From contig CAJUDX010000020.1 in assembly GCA_910584785.1 (NCBI GenBank), forward strand, positions 1 to 48,177: DNA of 48,177 bases, read 5' to 3'. This document shows, piece by piece, positions 39,968 to 48,119 of this stretch. The translations under genes and the position numbers were made by a program. The notes below the pieces were generated by a model. That model worked only from the letters and a program-made list of their open reading frames with translations, did no database searches and had not been told where the DNA came from. The stretch is from an uncultured Lachnospiraceae bacterium (GTDB lineage Bacteria > Bacillota > Clostridia > Lachnospirales > Lachnospiraceae). How positions within the stretch are numbered: position 1 is the stretch's first letter; the number at the start of each line of letters is the position of its first letter.

Positions 39968-41294
39968 ATTTCATGGAGCTAAACATTCTGTGATAAAAAC
40001 AGAGAGAAATCCCGGTGGCGATTGACCATCCGACGGGCCAGGCCAGCCAAATTCCGGTGGCAGATCCCATGATCCCGGAAAATACGAAGGCTAAAATTAC
40101 CCGCAGTGCAAGATCGGTGAAGGTGGCGACCATAAATTCCTTCATAGCCCCGGCTCCCCTTAAAATTCCGTCTGCAATTAATTTGGTGGAGATAGCAAAG
40201 TAAAACGGCGATAAAATCCAGAGAAATTGTCTCCCGGTAGCCAAAGCCTTGGCTGATGACTGATCCATAAATAACAGCAGCAGGTTTTTTCCAAAGCAGA
40301 GGTAAAGCAGACAGAGCGGCACCGATAAGGTCCACACCAGTTTTATCCCGGCAAAAAATCCATCCTTAATCCTGGAATGTTTTTTTGCGCCGATATTCTG
40401 CGCAGTATAATTGGACATTCCGTTCCCAATCGTGGAAAAGGAGGTAATTACCAGATTATTCAGCTTAACCGCTGCGGAGTAACCGGCTGCCACGCTCACC
40501 CCAAAGTTGTTAATACAGCCCTGAATTAAAATATTTCCAATGGAGATAAAGGATTGCTGAAGAATGCTTGGCACAGCAATGATGGATATTCTCTTTAATA
40601 TTTCCCAGGAGAAGATAACGGCTTTCCCCGTAATTTTTATGGCGGAGAGCCGTTTTAATACCAGCAAAACAGAAAGCATGCAGCTAATGCCCTGACATAA
40701 AAAGGTAGCCCATGCCACCCCAGCTACCCCCATGCGAAAGACTTTGACGAATAAAATATCCACTAAAATATTTGCTGTGGAGGAAAAGGCCAGGAAAATA
40801 AACGGGGTTCTGGAATCGCCCAGCGCAGAAAAAATTCCTGTGGCAATATTGTAAAAAAACAGGAAAGGCAGACCCCAGATATAGATATTCAGATAAAGCA
40901 TGGAATCATCCATAATTTCCTTTTGGGTTTTCATTAGTGTCAGTAAGGGCTTACAGGAAAGAAAACCAATGGTCATCAGAAGCAGACAAAGAATTGAGCT
41001 TGCAACCAGGGTGGTATAGACGGAAGTTTTCATCCGCGCAAAGTCTCTGGCGCCGAAAAATTGGGAGACGATAACCGAACAGCCGATATTGCAGCCAAAG
41101 GCAAAGGCTATGTAAATCAGGGTAACATTATAACTGTTCCCAACTGCCGCCAGGGCATTTTCACCGATAAACTTTCCAGCCACGAGAGAATCAGCAATAT
41201 TATAAAGCTGCTGGAAAATAATACTTCCAAACAGGGGAAGGCAGAAGGACCACAATACTTTTTGCGGGTTGCCTACAGTTAAATCTTTATTCAT
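39957..41294 (-). CDS. MATE family efflux transporter
   Basis: The protein is 445 residues from the ATG at 41294, after AAAGGAG; a longer in-frame ATG at 41390 would add 32 residues without membrane character. Twelve hydrophobic segments in two six-helix halves are seen, with LPLFGSIIFQQLYNIADSLVAGKFIG at the start, VSQFFGA, and the second-half AVPSILQQSFISIGN, typical of DinF/NorM-like Na+- or H+-coupled exporters. The substrate is unknown. The leader has a TATAAT-like -10 (41379-41384) and a hairpin GCTGGGGC/GCCCC (41333-41371). The 3' end overlaps the ABC gene by 11 bases, tail to tail. Confidence 0.93.
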   Translation of the reverse strand: MNKDLTVGNPQKVLWSFCLPLFGSIIFQQLYNIADSLVAGKFIGENALAAVGNSYNVTLIYIAFAFGCNIGCSVIVSQFFGARDFARMKTSVYTTLVASSILCLLLMTIGFLSCKPLLTLMKTQKEIMDDSMLYLNIYIWGLPFLFFYNIATGIFSALGDSRTPFIFLAFSSTANILVDILFVKVFRMGVAGVAWATFLCQGISCMLSVLLVLKRLSAIKITGKAVIFSWEILKRISIIAVPSILQQSFISIGNILIQGCINNFGVSVAAGYSAAVKLNNLVITSFSTIGNGMSNYTAQNIGAKKHSRIKDGFFAGIKLVWTLSVPLCLLYLCFGKNLLLLFMDQSSAKALATGRQFLWILSPFYFAISTKLIADGILRGAGAMKEFMVATFTDLALRVILAFVFSGIMGSATGIWLAWPVGWSIATGISLCFYHRMFSSMKFNR

Positions 41295-41419
41295 TAATAT
41301 TCTCCTTTCGTAGGGTATAAGGTTGTGGGGATGCTGGGGCAGAGGGATAGTTATTTTTCCGCCCCAACAGCTTTTTTCATTATACATCAAAAAATAAAAT
41401 ATGGAAGAAAAACTTTTCC

Positions 41420-42829
41420 TTATTTCTGTTTGTGTGGCAGTCTCTGCCGGAAGAATCTTTTCTTTACTTCGTTGAATTGAAAAGGAATCAATGGATAAAT
41501 ATAGCTTTTTCCCGCGATGGTCCGGTTAAAGATAATCGCCAGCACGGCAAGGATAAGTCCTGCCCAAAAACCGTACCAGTGAAAAAAGGCGGTTAAAACC
41601 AGCATAATTATCCGCATAAATTTCAGCGCATATCCCAGTTCAAAGCTTGCCTGGGAGTAATTTGCCACCGTGACAAAGGCCATATACAGCATGGTTTCGC
41701 TGCTGAACCACCCGGATTTTACCGAGTATTCTCCAAGGACAATACCGGCAATAACACTGAGTGGCGTGGTCAGCATGCTTGGCGTATTAATGGCAGCCAG
41801 GCGCAGGCCGTCGATGGCAAATTCAAGCAGTAAAAGCTGATAAAAAACCGGAACATGAGGCGGATCGGAGAGACGGATAAAATCCAGCCAGGAGGGGATT
41901 GAATCCGGGCTTTGTAAAAAGGCCAGCCACAGCGGGGTAAGGATTAAGGTTAAAATGGAAATGGTCATCCGGGACAGGCGCAGATAAGTTCCGGTAATCG
42001 GGGGAAAGTAGTAATCGTCGGCCTCCTCGATAATATCAAAAATGGAGGAGGGCAGAATCATGGCGGCAGGGGAATTGTCCACAAGGATAACGATATTGCC
42101 CTCTAAGAGGCTGGCAGCTGCGGCGTCCGGGCGTTCGGAAAACTTAAATTTGGGAAAAGGATTGTACCATTTATGCGGGTAAATACATTCGGCAAGGCTT
42201 TCCTGATTCATCGTCAGCGCATCTACCTGTACGCTGGAGATTCGTTGTTTGATTTTTTCGAGAAGGTTTTTATCCACCCGTCCCTGCATGTAGCAGACGG
42301 CAATATCAGTGTGTGAACTTTCACCTGCGTTCATGATTTCCATGACCAGCTTGGGATCGCGGATTCGGCGGCGGATAAGGGCAGTATTAAAGATCAGAGT
42401 TTCCACAAAGCCGTCACGGGAGCCGCGCATCACCTTATCTTTTTCCGGTTCACTTACCCCACGGGCGGGATAGGTTCGGCAGTCGATGGTAAGAAAGCTG
42501 TCATAGCCATCGATCATCATGCAGGTGATTCCGGTAAGAAGTTGTGTGATTAACGTGCTGGTGTCCGTAATCAGGCCGATTTCCCCGTAAGGGATACATT
42601 TTTTAGAAAAACTGTGAGCGTCCTCTGGCATGGATTCTGGCTTAATGCCCTGGAAAACCTGCAGGATTTTAAGTAAAACTTCATCCTTGGTCATTCCATC
42701 GACAAAGAAAAGACAGCCCTTCCGACCGCCGATTTCCACTATCCGGTAGACGATATCGAAGGATTTGTCTGCCTGGATAATGTTTTTTAATTGCTCCAGT
42801 CTGCTGGAAAAATCTTGGGATATATCCAT
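41420..42829 (-). CDS. spoVAF: GerA family spore germination protein, SpoVAF-like
   Basis: The protein is 469 residues; AGGAGG lies 12 bases before the ATG, a rather long spacing. The large cytoplasmic N-terminal domain (about 1-285) has IDGYDSFLTIDCRTYPARGVSEPEKDKVMRGSRDGFVE split over two conserved blocks, then RRRIRDPKL and LEGNIVILVDNSPAAMILP. About five membrane segments follow (RMTISILTLILTPLWLAF and later). ARGVSEPEKDKV and the lack of neighbouring gerB/gerC genes favour SpoVAF over a GerA nutrient-receptor A subunit. SpoVAF sits in the spore inner membrane with SpoVA proteins and aids dipicolinic acid release. No other spoVA gene is nearby. Confidence 0.85.
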   Translation of the reverse strand: MDISQDFSSRLEQLKNIIQADKSFDIVYRIVEIGGRKGCLFFVDGMTKDEVLLKILQVFQGIKPESMPEDAHSFSKKCIPYGEIGLITDTSTLITQLLTGITCMMIDGYDSFLTIDCRTYPARGVSEPEKDKVMRGSRDGFVETLIFNTALIRRRIRDPKLVMEIMNAGESSHTDIAVCYMQGRVDKNLLEKIKQRISSVQVDALTMNQESLAECIYPHKWYNPFPKFKFSERPDAAAASLLEGNIVILVDNSPAAMILPSSIFDIIEEADDYYFPPITGTYLRLSRMTISILTLILTPLWLAFLQSPDSIPSWLDFIRLSDPPHVPVFYQLLLLEFAIDGLRLAAINTPSMLTTPLSVIAGIVLGEYSVKSGWFSSETMLYMAFVTVANYSQASFELGYALKFMRIIMLVLTAFFHWYGFWAGLILAVLAIIFNRTIAGKSYIYPLIPFQFNEVKKRFFRQRLPHKQK

Positions 42830-43017
42830 AGTGTTTTGTTTCCTCCTGAATGATGATGGTTGTAATTGACTGGATTAGTATGCCCTTTTGTTGATTTCTA
42901 TGGTATTGTAAATTTTTCCAGGGAATCCGGCAGGAAAAGATTGGAGAAAATTGCCAATAAGAAAGGTTGAAATATAAACAGTTTTGGAAAAAATATATAA
43001 AAGTTAAGAAAAAACTA

Positions 43018-43046
43018 TTGACAGATATGTAAAAAAGTGCTATAGT
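43018..43046 (+). promoter_or_regulatory. Promoter of a putative small RNA
   Basis: TTGACA (43018-43023) and TATAGT (43041-43046) are separated by 17 bases, in a 520-base region without protein genes. Confidence 0.8.
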
Positions 43047-43052
43047 TTCCAA

Positions 43053-43184
43053 GTGTAAAGCACAGGAACGTGTTTTGCTTTTGTATTTTGGTATGGGGAT
43101 GCCAAAGTCTAAAACTTATAGTGTGACGGTTTGGTACGTGACCAGAGGGCTGCTTTCTGTGGGGGAAAAGCAGCCCTCATTTTA
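43053..43184 (+). ncRNA. Putative free-standing small RNA, about 132 nt
   Basis: A near-consensus promoter is followed, about 100 bases later, by an excellent terminator: GAGGGCTGCTTT (43145-43156) pairs with AAAGCAGCCCTC (43167-43178), then ATTTTA. Between them lie hairpins AAAGCA/TGCTTT (43057-43081), TTTGGTAT/ATGCCAAA with a GGGG loop (43087-43106) and TGGT/ACCA (43132-43144). No reading frame with a ribosome binding site is seen, and the next plus-strand gene is 1.5 kb away, so it is not a leader. I do not recognise the family: it lacks SRP and tmRNA features, and the short local hairpins argue against 6S RNA. Confidence 0.7.
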
Positions 43185-43219
43185 CCCTCTCAGAGAAGTT
43201 CTCCTCTTCTAAACCTTCA

Positions 43220-43320
43220 TGCGCCCACAAGCGGTCGCACCACCATAAATAAAAGTCTGCTGGGCGCACTTGGAATACCTGAACTCAGACCGCCTAATCG
43301 GCGGTGAATTTTTACAGTAA
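43220..43320 (-). repeat. Palindromic dispersed repeat, copy A
   Basis: 43262-43320 is the reverse complement of 48120-48177 with about three mismatches. The core is a palindrome, ACCGCC/GGCGGT. An additional perfect inverted pair, TGCGCCCA (43220-43227) and TGGGCGCA (43261-43268), suggests the element extends to about 100 bases. It lies between the small RNA and tcdA. Confidence 0.85.
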
Positions 43321-43349
43321 GTTGTAAAGACGAAAACGGCAGCCTGGGG

Positions 43350-44102
43350 CTATGGCGATGAACGTTTACAGATGCGTCGGATAACCTCACCGGCAATCAT
43401 CAGACCGGCCACAGGCGGGACGAAGGAAACGCTGCCGGGAAGGGCGCGGCGCGCGGTGGCTTCCTTGTATTCTTCTTCCAGAAGATAAGGAACAAGTGGT
43501 GTTTCCTGGGAATATAAAACAAGGAGGGATGGGATATTTCGCTTTTTCAGTTCTCTTCGCATCACCCGGCAGAGCGGACATACGCTGGTTTGATGAATGT
43601 CCGTGATTTCAAACTGTTCCGGGTGGAGCTTGTTTCCGGTTCCCATGGAGGCAATCAGCGGGATATGGTGCTGCCAGGCATATTCTGCCAGGGCCAGCTT
43701 TGTCGCTACGGTATCGATGGCATCGATCATGTAATCGGGATTTTTCCCTGCTTCTTTTTGAATATCAGCCATAAATTCCTCCAGATTTTCCGGAAGAATA
43801 AAGCTTTTTCGGGCAATTACCCGGCATTCCGGGTGGATATCAGCGATTCTTTCTTTTAAAACCTCTGTCTTGTAACGGTTAAGGGTACTGTGGAAGGCCA
43901 TAGACTGACGGTTGATATTGGTCAGGGAAATCGTGTCGTGATCGACGAGGATAAGTGTGCCCACGCCGCTTCTGGCTAATGCTTCGATGCAGTGTGATCC
44001 TACGCCTCCTGCCCCAAAAACCAGGATACAGCTTTGTCTAAGCTTTTCCATGCCTGTTTTTCCGATAAGCATTTCGGTGCGGGAAAATTCACTGGCTGCC
44101 AT
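43350..44102 (-). CDS. tcdA: tRNA threonylcarbamoyladenosine dehydratase (ThiF/MoeB fold)
   Basis: The protein is 250 residues from the ATG at 44102, after GGAGAAG; a longer in-frame ATG at 44159 lies inside the Rrf2 gene and is not supported. It is an E1-like adenylating enzyme. VFGAGGVGSHCIEALARSGVGTLILVD is split over the nucleotide site, followed by TNINRQ with its Arg and YMIDAIDTVATKLAL. In TcdA this chemistry cyclises t6A at position 37 of ANN-decoding tRNAs. MoeB and ThiF are alternatives, but the ARSG and NRQ patterns and the size fit TcdA/CsdL. Its start overlaps the end of the Rrf2 gene by 14 bases, so the pair is coupled. Confidence 0.85.
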   Translation of the reverse strand: MAASEFSRTEMLIGKTGMEKLRQSCILVFGAGGVGSHCIEALARSGVGTLILVDHDTISLTNINRQSMAFHSTLNRYKTEVLKERIADIHPECRVIARKSFILPENLEEFMADIQKEAGKNPDYMIDAIDTVATKLALAEYAWQHHIPLIASMGTGNKLHPEQFEITDIHQTSVCPLCRVMRRELKKRNIPSLLVLYSQETPLVPYLLEEEYKEATARRALPGSVSFVPPVAGLMIAGEVIRRICKRSSP

Positions 44103-44523
44103 GTTTCTTCTCCATTCTTTTTTGCTCTGCCACAAGATCCTGAAGCGTAGTGTGGTCAACGACGCCGCTGATGGCCTCCTCTAATTGTTTCCAGATTCCA
44201 AGAGTGGCACAGCAGTCCGCTCTCTGGCACAGGTTAGTTTCGGTTTCCAGACAGGTCACCGGGGACAGGCTGCCTTCGGTGAGCCGGAGGATTTCGCCCA
44301 CGGTATAGGTGTCGGCGGATCGCGTCAGGCGGTAGCCGCCCTGGGGACCGCGCATGCTTTTGACATAGCCGGCCCTGCATAAGATTGTGACAATTTGTTC
44401 CAAGTATTTTACGGAAATTTGCTGCCTTGCTGCCACCTGGCTGATTTTCGTACATTCCTCCGGGTGAAGGGCAAACTCTAACATCATCCGAAGGGCATAG
44501 CGTCCTTTAGTTGATATCTTCAT
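44089..44523 (-). CDS. Rrf2 family transcriptional regulator with putative Fe-S cysteines
   Basis: The protein is 144 residues from the ATG at 44523, after AGAGGT; an upstream in-frame ATG at 44604 is not supported. The N-terminal winged helix reads MKISTKGRYALRMMLEFA, then ISVKYLEQIVTILCRAGYVKS and RGPQGGYRL, as in IscR, NsrR and CymR. Four cysteines at 91, 99, 104 and 105 (CLETETNLCQRADCC) lie where Rrf2 proteins bind an Fe-S cluster, so it may sense iron-sulfur supply, NO or redox state; CymR, by contrast, lacks them. It is first in a two-gene unit with tcdA. No isc or suf genes are adjacent. Confidence 0.9.
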   Translation of the reverse strand: MKISTKGRYALRMMLEFALHPEECTKISQVAARQQISVKYLEQIVTILCRAGYVKSMRGPQGGYRLTRSADTYTVGEILRLTEGSLSPVTCLETETNLCQRADCCATLGIWKQLEEAISGVVDHTTLQDLVAEQKRMEKKHGSQ

Positions 44524-44659
44524 AAGAATTACCTCTATTCTGTTCGTTCTGTTCGTGTGTTTTATATTTATTTTTGAATTTAAGTTCCCAGTGTTTATTA
44601 TCATACATGATTCGCCGAAAATTGTAAACGAAAACCCGCTTTTTTTTCATCCGCAATTA

Positions 44660-44668
44660 TGCTATACT
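44660..44668 (+). promoter_or_regulatory. Extended -10 promoter of nadE
   Basis: TGC followed by TATACT (44663-44668). The -35 region is a T run, so this is an extended -10 type. It is divergent from the Rrf2 gene. Confidence 0.55.
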
Positions 44669-44732
44669 AATAAGATATTGTATTAAAGATAAAAGAAACA
44701 ATAGCAATTGAGTAACCATTTGGAGGAGCAAT

Positions 44733-46718
44733 ATGAAGGACGGATTTATTCGGGTTGCTGCGGCGACCCCGAAAATTAGAGTGGCAGATCCGGCATATAA
44801 CGCCGGACAGATCATTGCCTTAATGGAAGAAGGGGAAAAAGAAGGGGCAAAGCTTATGGTTTTTCCTGAGCTTAGTCTTACGGGTTATACCTGTCAGGAT
44901 TTGTTTTTGCAGTTTCCTTTGCTTTCCGGGGCAAAGGAGGCGCTAAAAGCGGTGGTGGAAGCTTCGGTGAATAAGGATATGCTGGTGTTTGTCGGCCTGC
45001 CCTGGGAAAAAAACGGAAAGCTTTATAATGTTGCTGCGGCGGTCTGCCATGGGAAGCTTCTGGGCATTGTCCCCAAAAAACATCTGCCCAATTATTCGGA
45101 ATTTTATGAGTTGCGCTACTTTTGTCCGGGGGAGGATGAGACAGCATTTATTTGGGATGAGCTGGGAAAGGATTATATTCCTATGGGAAGCCGCATCCTG
45201 TTTTCCTGCGAAGATGTTCCGGGACTCGTTGTGGCGGCGGAAATTTGTGAGGATGTATGGGTTCCCTGCCCGCCAAGCATAGGCCATGCCATGGCGGGAG
45301 CTACGGTAATTGCCAACTGCTCTGCCAGCAATGAAACCACGGGTAAGGATGAATACCGCCATGACTTAATCTGCGGTCAGTCGGCAAGACTTTTATGCGG
45401 TTATGTGTATTGCAATGCAGGCGAAGGCGAGTCTACCCAGGATCTTGTATTTGGCGGACAGAATATCATTGCGGAAAATGGAACCCTTCTTGCAGAGTCC
45501 AGGCGCTTTGAAAATGCGATGATCACTGCGGATTTGGATTTGGAGCGCTTAAATAGCGAGAGGAGAAGAATGAATACCTTTCTGTCTCCAGGACAGGCGG
45601 TAAGGATGGCGGTGATGCCGGGTCAGGCGGAGAACGGAAAAGGGGAATCAGCTTATACCGAAGTGGGATTTTCCCTGCACTGCAAAAACCTTGGGACACT
45701 TAAGCGCCGGATTGAGAAAATGCCCTTTGTGCCGTCTGAAGCCGGAAAGAGAAGAAAACGCTGTGAGGAAATCCTGTCGATTCAGGCGATGGGGCTGAAA
45801 AAGCGGCTGGAACATACCGGCTGCACCCATGGGGTTATCGGTCTTTCCGGGGGGCTTGATTCCACACTGGCTTTACTGGTTGCCGTGCGTGCTTTTGATG
45901 CGCTGGAAATCCCCCGCGGACAAATATATTGTATTACCATGCCCTGTTTTGGGACAACTGACCGAACCTACCGGAATGCGTGCATGATGGCAAAACAGGT
46001 GGGAGCCCAGCTTAGGGAAATTCCCATCCGTGAGGCTGTGTCCCTTCACTTTAAGGATATTGGTCACGACGAAGATCTGCACGATGTAACCTATGAAAAC
46101 AGTCAGGCCAGAGAGAGAACACAGATTTTAATGGATGTGGCGAACCAGCTTAATGCTATGGTCATCGGAACCGGGGATATGTCGGAACTGGCGCTGGGGT
46201 GGGCGACTTATAACGGCGACCATATGTCCATGTATGGTGTAAATGCTGGAGTTCCCAAGACGCTGGTTCGGCATGTGGTCCGCTACTATGCGGACACCTG
46301 CAGTGAACCTGAACTTGCCAGGGTACTGCTGGATGTTTTGGATACGCCGGTAAGCCCTGAACTGCTGCCGCCGGAGGATGGAAAAATTTTCCAGAAAACA
46401 GAGGATTTGGTTGGGCCGTATGAGCTTCATGACTTTTTCCTTTACTATATTCTGCGTTTTGGCTACATGCCTTCTAAAATTTACCGTCTGGCTTGTCAGG
46501 CTTTTGCCGGGGAGTATGAAAAGAGGACCATATTGCACTGGCTGGATGTATTTTACCGCAGGTTCTTTTCCCAGCAATTTAAGCGTTCCTGTTTGCCCGA
46601 TGGTCCTAAGGTCGGTTCAGTAGCCGTTTCTCCCAGAGGGGATCTGCGGATGCCAAGTGACGCCTGCCAAAGGATTTGGACAGAAGATTTGAAAAATATT
46701 GAGGTGGAAAGCCTATGA
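44733..46718 (+). CDS. nadE: Glutamine-dependent NAD(+) synthetase
   Basis: The protein is 661 residues, with GGAGG 6 bases before the ATG. It has an N-terminal nitrilase-type glutaminase (about 1-290) and a C-terminal ATP-dependent synthetase. The glutaminase triad is present: Glu in VFPELSLTGYTCQD, Lys in PKKHLPNYSEFYE and Cys172 in AAEICEDVWVP. The synthetase P-loop is GLSGGLDSTLAL, followed by TGDMSELALGWATYNGD. Ammonia is channelled between domains to amidate nicotinic acid adenine dinucleotide. Length matches the long glutamine-using form. It overlaps the next gene by 4 bases (ATGA). Confidence 0.96.
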   Translation: MKDGFIRVAAATPKIRVADPAYNAGQIIALMEEGEKEGAKLMVFPELSLTGYTCQDLFLQFPLLSGAKEALKAVVEASVNKDMLVFVGLPWEKNGKLYNVAAAVCHGKLLGIVPKKHLPNYSEFYELRYFCPGEDETAFIWDELGKDYIPMGSRILFSCEDVPGLVVAAEICEDVWVPCPPSIGHAMAGATVIANCSASNETTGKDEYRHDLICGQSARLLCGYVYCNAGEGESTQDLVFGGQNIIAENGTLLAESRRFENAMITADLDLERLNSERRRMNTFLSPGQAVRMAVMPGQAENGKGESAYTEVGFSLHCKNLGTLKRRIEKMPFVPSEAGKRRKRCEEILSIQAMGLKKRLEHTGCTHGVIGLSGGLDSTLALLVAVRAFDALEIPRGQIYCITMPCFGTTDRTYRNACMMAKQVGAQLREIPIREAVSLHFKDIGHDEDLHDVTYENSQARERTQILMDVANQLNAMVIGTGDMSELALGWATYNGDHMSMYGVNAGVPKTLVRHVVRYYADTCSEPELARVLLDVLDTPVSPELLPPEDGKIFQKTEDLVGPYELHDFFLYYILRFGYMPSKIYRLACQAFAGEYEKRTILHWLDVFYRRFFSQQFKRSCLPDGPKVGSVAVSPRGDLRMPSDACQRIWTEDLKNIEVESL

Positions 46719-47533
46719 TAAACAGTGCGGCAAATAAGCAGGTTCGCCGGGTGGTCAACCTGGTAAAGAAGGCAAGGGCCAGGCGTGAGGAAGGTTTGTA
46801 TATCGTAGAAGGTATCCGCATGGTTTTGGAACTTTTACCGGAGCAGGTGGAGCAGATTTACGTCTCGGAAAGTTTTCTTCGCGCACATCAGGATAAGGAG
46901 CTTTCGGCCTTTCTTTCCATGTTTCACTGGGAGCCGGTTGCCGATCCGGTGATGAAGGTTATGGCGGATACACAGACGCCCCAGGGAATTTTAGCTTTGG
47001 TCAGACAAAGACATTATACCTTAAAGGAGATATTAAACCGCCCTCCGGCTGGGCAGGCGCATCATTTGATTATTTTGGAAACCCTTCAGGACCCAGGAAA
47101 CCTGGGGACGATTCTCCGGGCGGGGGAGGGGGCAGGCATTACAGGCGTGGTGATGGATGAGATGACAGCAGATATTTATAATCCCAAGGTTATCCGTTCG
47201 ACGATGGGGTCTGTCTACCGGGTTCCCTTCGTTTATGTCAGCGATTTAAAGGCAGCCTGTCAGGAAATGAAGCAGGCGGGGATTTGTCTGTTTGCTGCCC
47301 ACCTGAGCGGGGAAAAGAACTACGATCAGCAAGACTTCACTGTCCCCTGTGGATTTTTGCTGGGCAATGAAGCCAGAGGTCTTTCACAGGACACAGCTTT
47401 ACTTGCCCATACCCTGGTTCGTATCCCCATGGCAGGAAGGGTGGAATCCTTAAATGCGGCGGTAGCTGCCTCTGTATTGATGTTTGAGACAGCCCGCCAG
47501 AGAAGAATCGGGAAAAATTGTAAGAATCATTAA
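46715..47533 (+). CDS. TrmH/SpoU family RNA 2'-O-methyltransferase
   Basis: The protein is 272 residues; it starts at the ATGA overlap with the nadE stop, so translation is probably coupled. The N-terminal substrate-binding domain has NKQVRRVVNLVKKARARREEGLYIVEGIRMV. The SPOUT knot follows with its three motifs: LQDPGNLGTILRAGEGAG, GFLLGNEARGLS and VRIPMAGRVESLNAAVAASVLMFE. The enzyme uses S-adenosylmethionine to methylate a ribose in rRNA or tRNA. Family-wide motifs do not reveal the exact site; a 23S rRNA target is common for RlmB-like forms with this N-terminal domain. Confidence 0.92.
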   Translation: MINSAANKQVRRVVNLVKKARARREEGLYIVEGIRMVLELLPEQVEQIYVSESFLRAHQDKELSAFLSMFHWEPVADPVMKVMADTQTPQGILALVRQRHYTLKEILNRPPAGQAHHLIILETLQDPGNLGTILRAGEGAGITGVVMDEMTADIYNPKVIRSTMGSVYRVPFVYVSDLKAACQEMKQAGICLFAAHLSGEKNYDQQDFTVPCGFLLGNEARGLSQDTALLAHTLVRIPMAGRVESLNAAVAASVLMFETARQRRIGKNCKNH

Positions 47534-47534
47534 G

Positions 47535-47563
47535 TTGCGATATAGCCTTAAATGTGTTATGAT
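47535..47563 (+). promoter_or_regulatory. Promoter of the NfeD gene
   Basis: TTGCGA (47535-47540) and TATGAT (47558-47563) are separated by 17 bases, directly after the methyltransferase stop. Confidence 0.65.
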
Positions 47564-47576
47564 GAAAACAATATTT

Positions 47577-47601
47577 TATACCTTACCGGACAAAGTCCGC
47601 C
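47577..47601 (+). repeat. Relative of the hisC 65-bp repeat, in the NfeD leader
   Basis: TATACCTTACCGGAC-AAA-GTCCGCC matches the start of each 65-bp unit at 13274, 13339 and 13404 (TATACCTTATCGGAC-GCA-GTCCGGC) apart from four bases, and keeps the CGGAC/GTCCG stem. It lies about 7 bases past the likely transcription start. Confidence 0.6.
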
Positions 47602-47667
47602 ATCCTGAAAGGATTTGCGTTCACGAGTGCCCGGAGGGGTATAGACCTGAAGAAAGGAGGGCTTGTT

Positions 47668-48114
47668 ATGGGCCTGATTGGTTGGCTGGCAGCATTTATT
47701 GTATTTATTGGGATTGAGATACCGACGATGGCGCTGACGACGATCTGGTTTGCAGGAGGAGCTTTAGTCGGTCTGCTTCTTTATCTGCTTGGCGCTTCGC
47801 TGGAGGTACAGCTGGTGGCGTTTGTTATCGTTTCCTTTGCTCTTTTGGCGCTTACCCGCCCTATGGCTCTCCGCTACATTAACCAAAAAACGAAAAAGAC
47901 AAATGTCGAGGGTCTGGTAGGAAAGCAGGCCAGGGTTACCGAAAATGTAGATAATGCAGCCGGAACCGGAGCTGCTGTACTGGAAGGACAGGAGTGGACG
48001 GCAAGGGCCTTTAAGGATGGGCTGATTATCCCGCCGGGAACTATGGTACGGGTTGAGGAGATCCGGGGAGTAAAGCTGATGGTTATGCCGGAGCAGGAGG
48101 ATCTGGTGTGCTGA
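47668..48114 (+). CDS. NfeD family membrane protein (short form)
   Basis: The protein is 148 residues, with AAGGAGGG 7 bases before the ATG. Two or three hydrophobic segments fill residues 1-62 (GLIGWLAAFIVFIGIEIPTM, LTTIWFAGGALVGLLLYLLG, VQLVAFVIVSFALLALTRP). A soluble OB-fold domain follows (about 75-148: GLVGKQARVTENVDNAAGTG, VRVEEIRGVKLMVMP). Short NfeD proteins work with SPFH/flotillin-type proteins in membrane microdomains; a flotillin-like gene often follows, but the window ends before one could be seen. Confidence 0.92.
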   Translation: MGLIGWLAAFIVFIGIEIPTMALTTIWFAGGALVGLLLYLLGASLEVQLVAFVIVSFALLALTRPMALRYINQKTKKTNVEGLVGKQARVTENVDNAAGTGAAVLEGQEWTARAFKDGLIIPPGTMVRVEEIRGVKLMVMPEQEDLVC

Positions 48115-48119
48115 GAAGG

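Noticed and set aside
41420..42829. GerA nutrient-receptor A subunit
   Set aside because: No gerB or gerC gene is adjacent, and the ARGVSEPEKDKV block fits SpoVAF better, though the family is shared.
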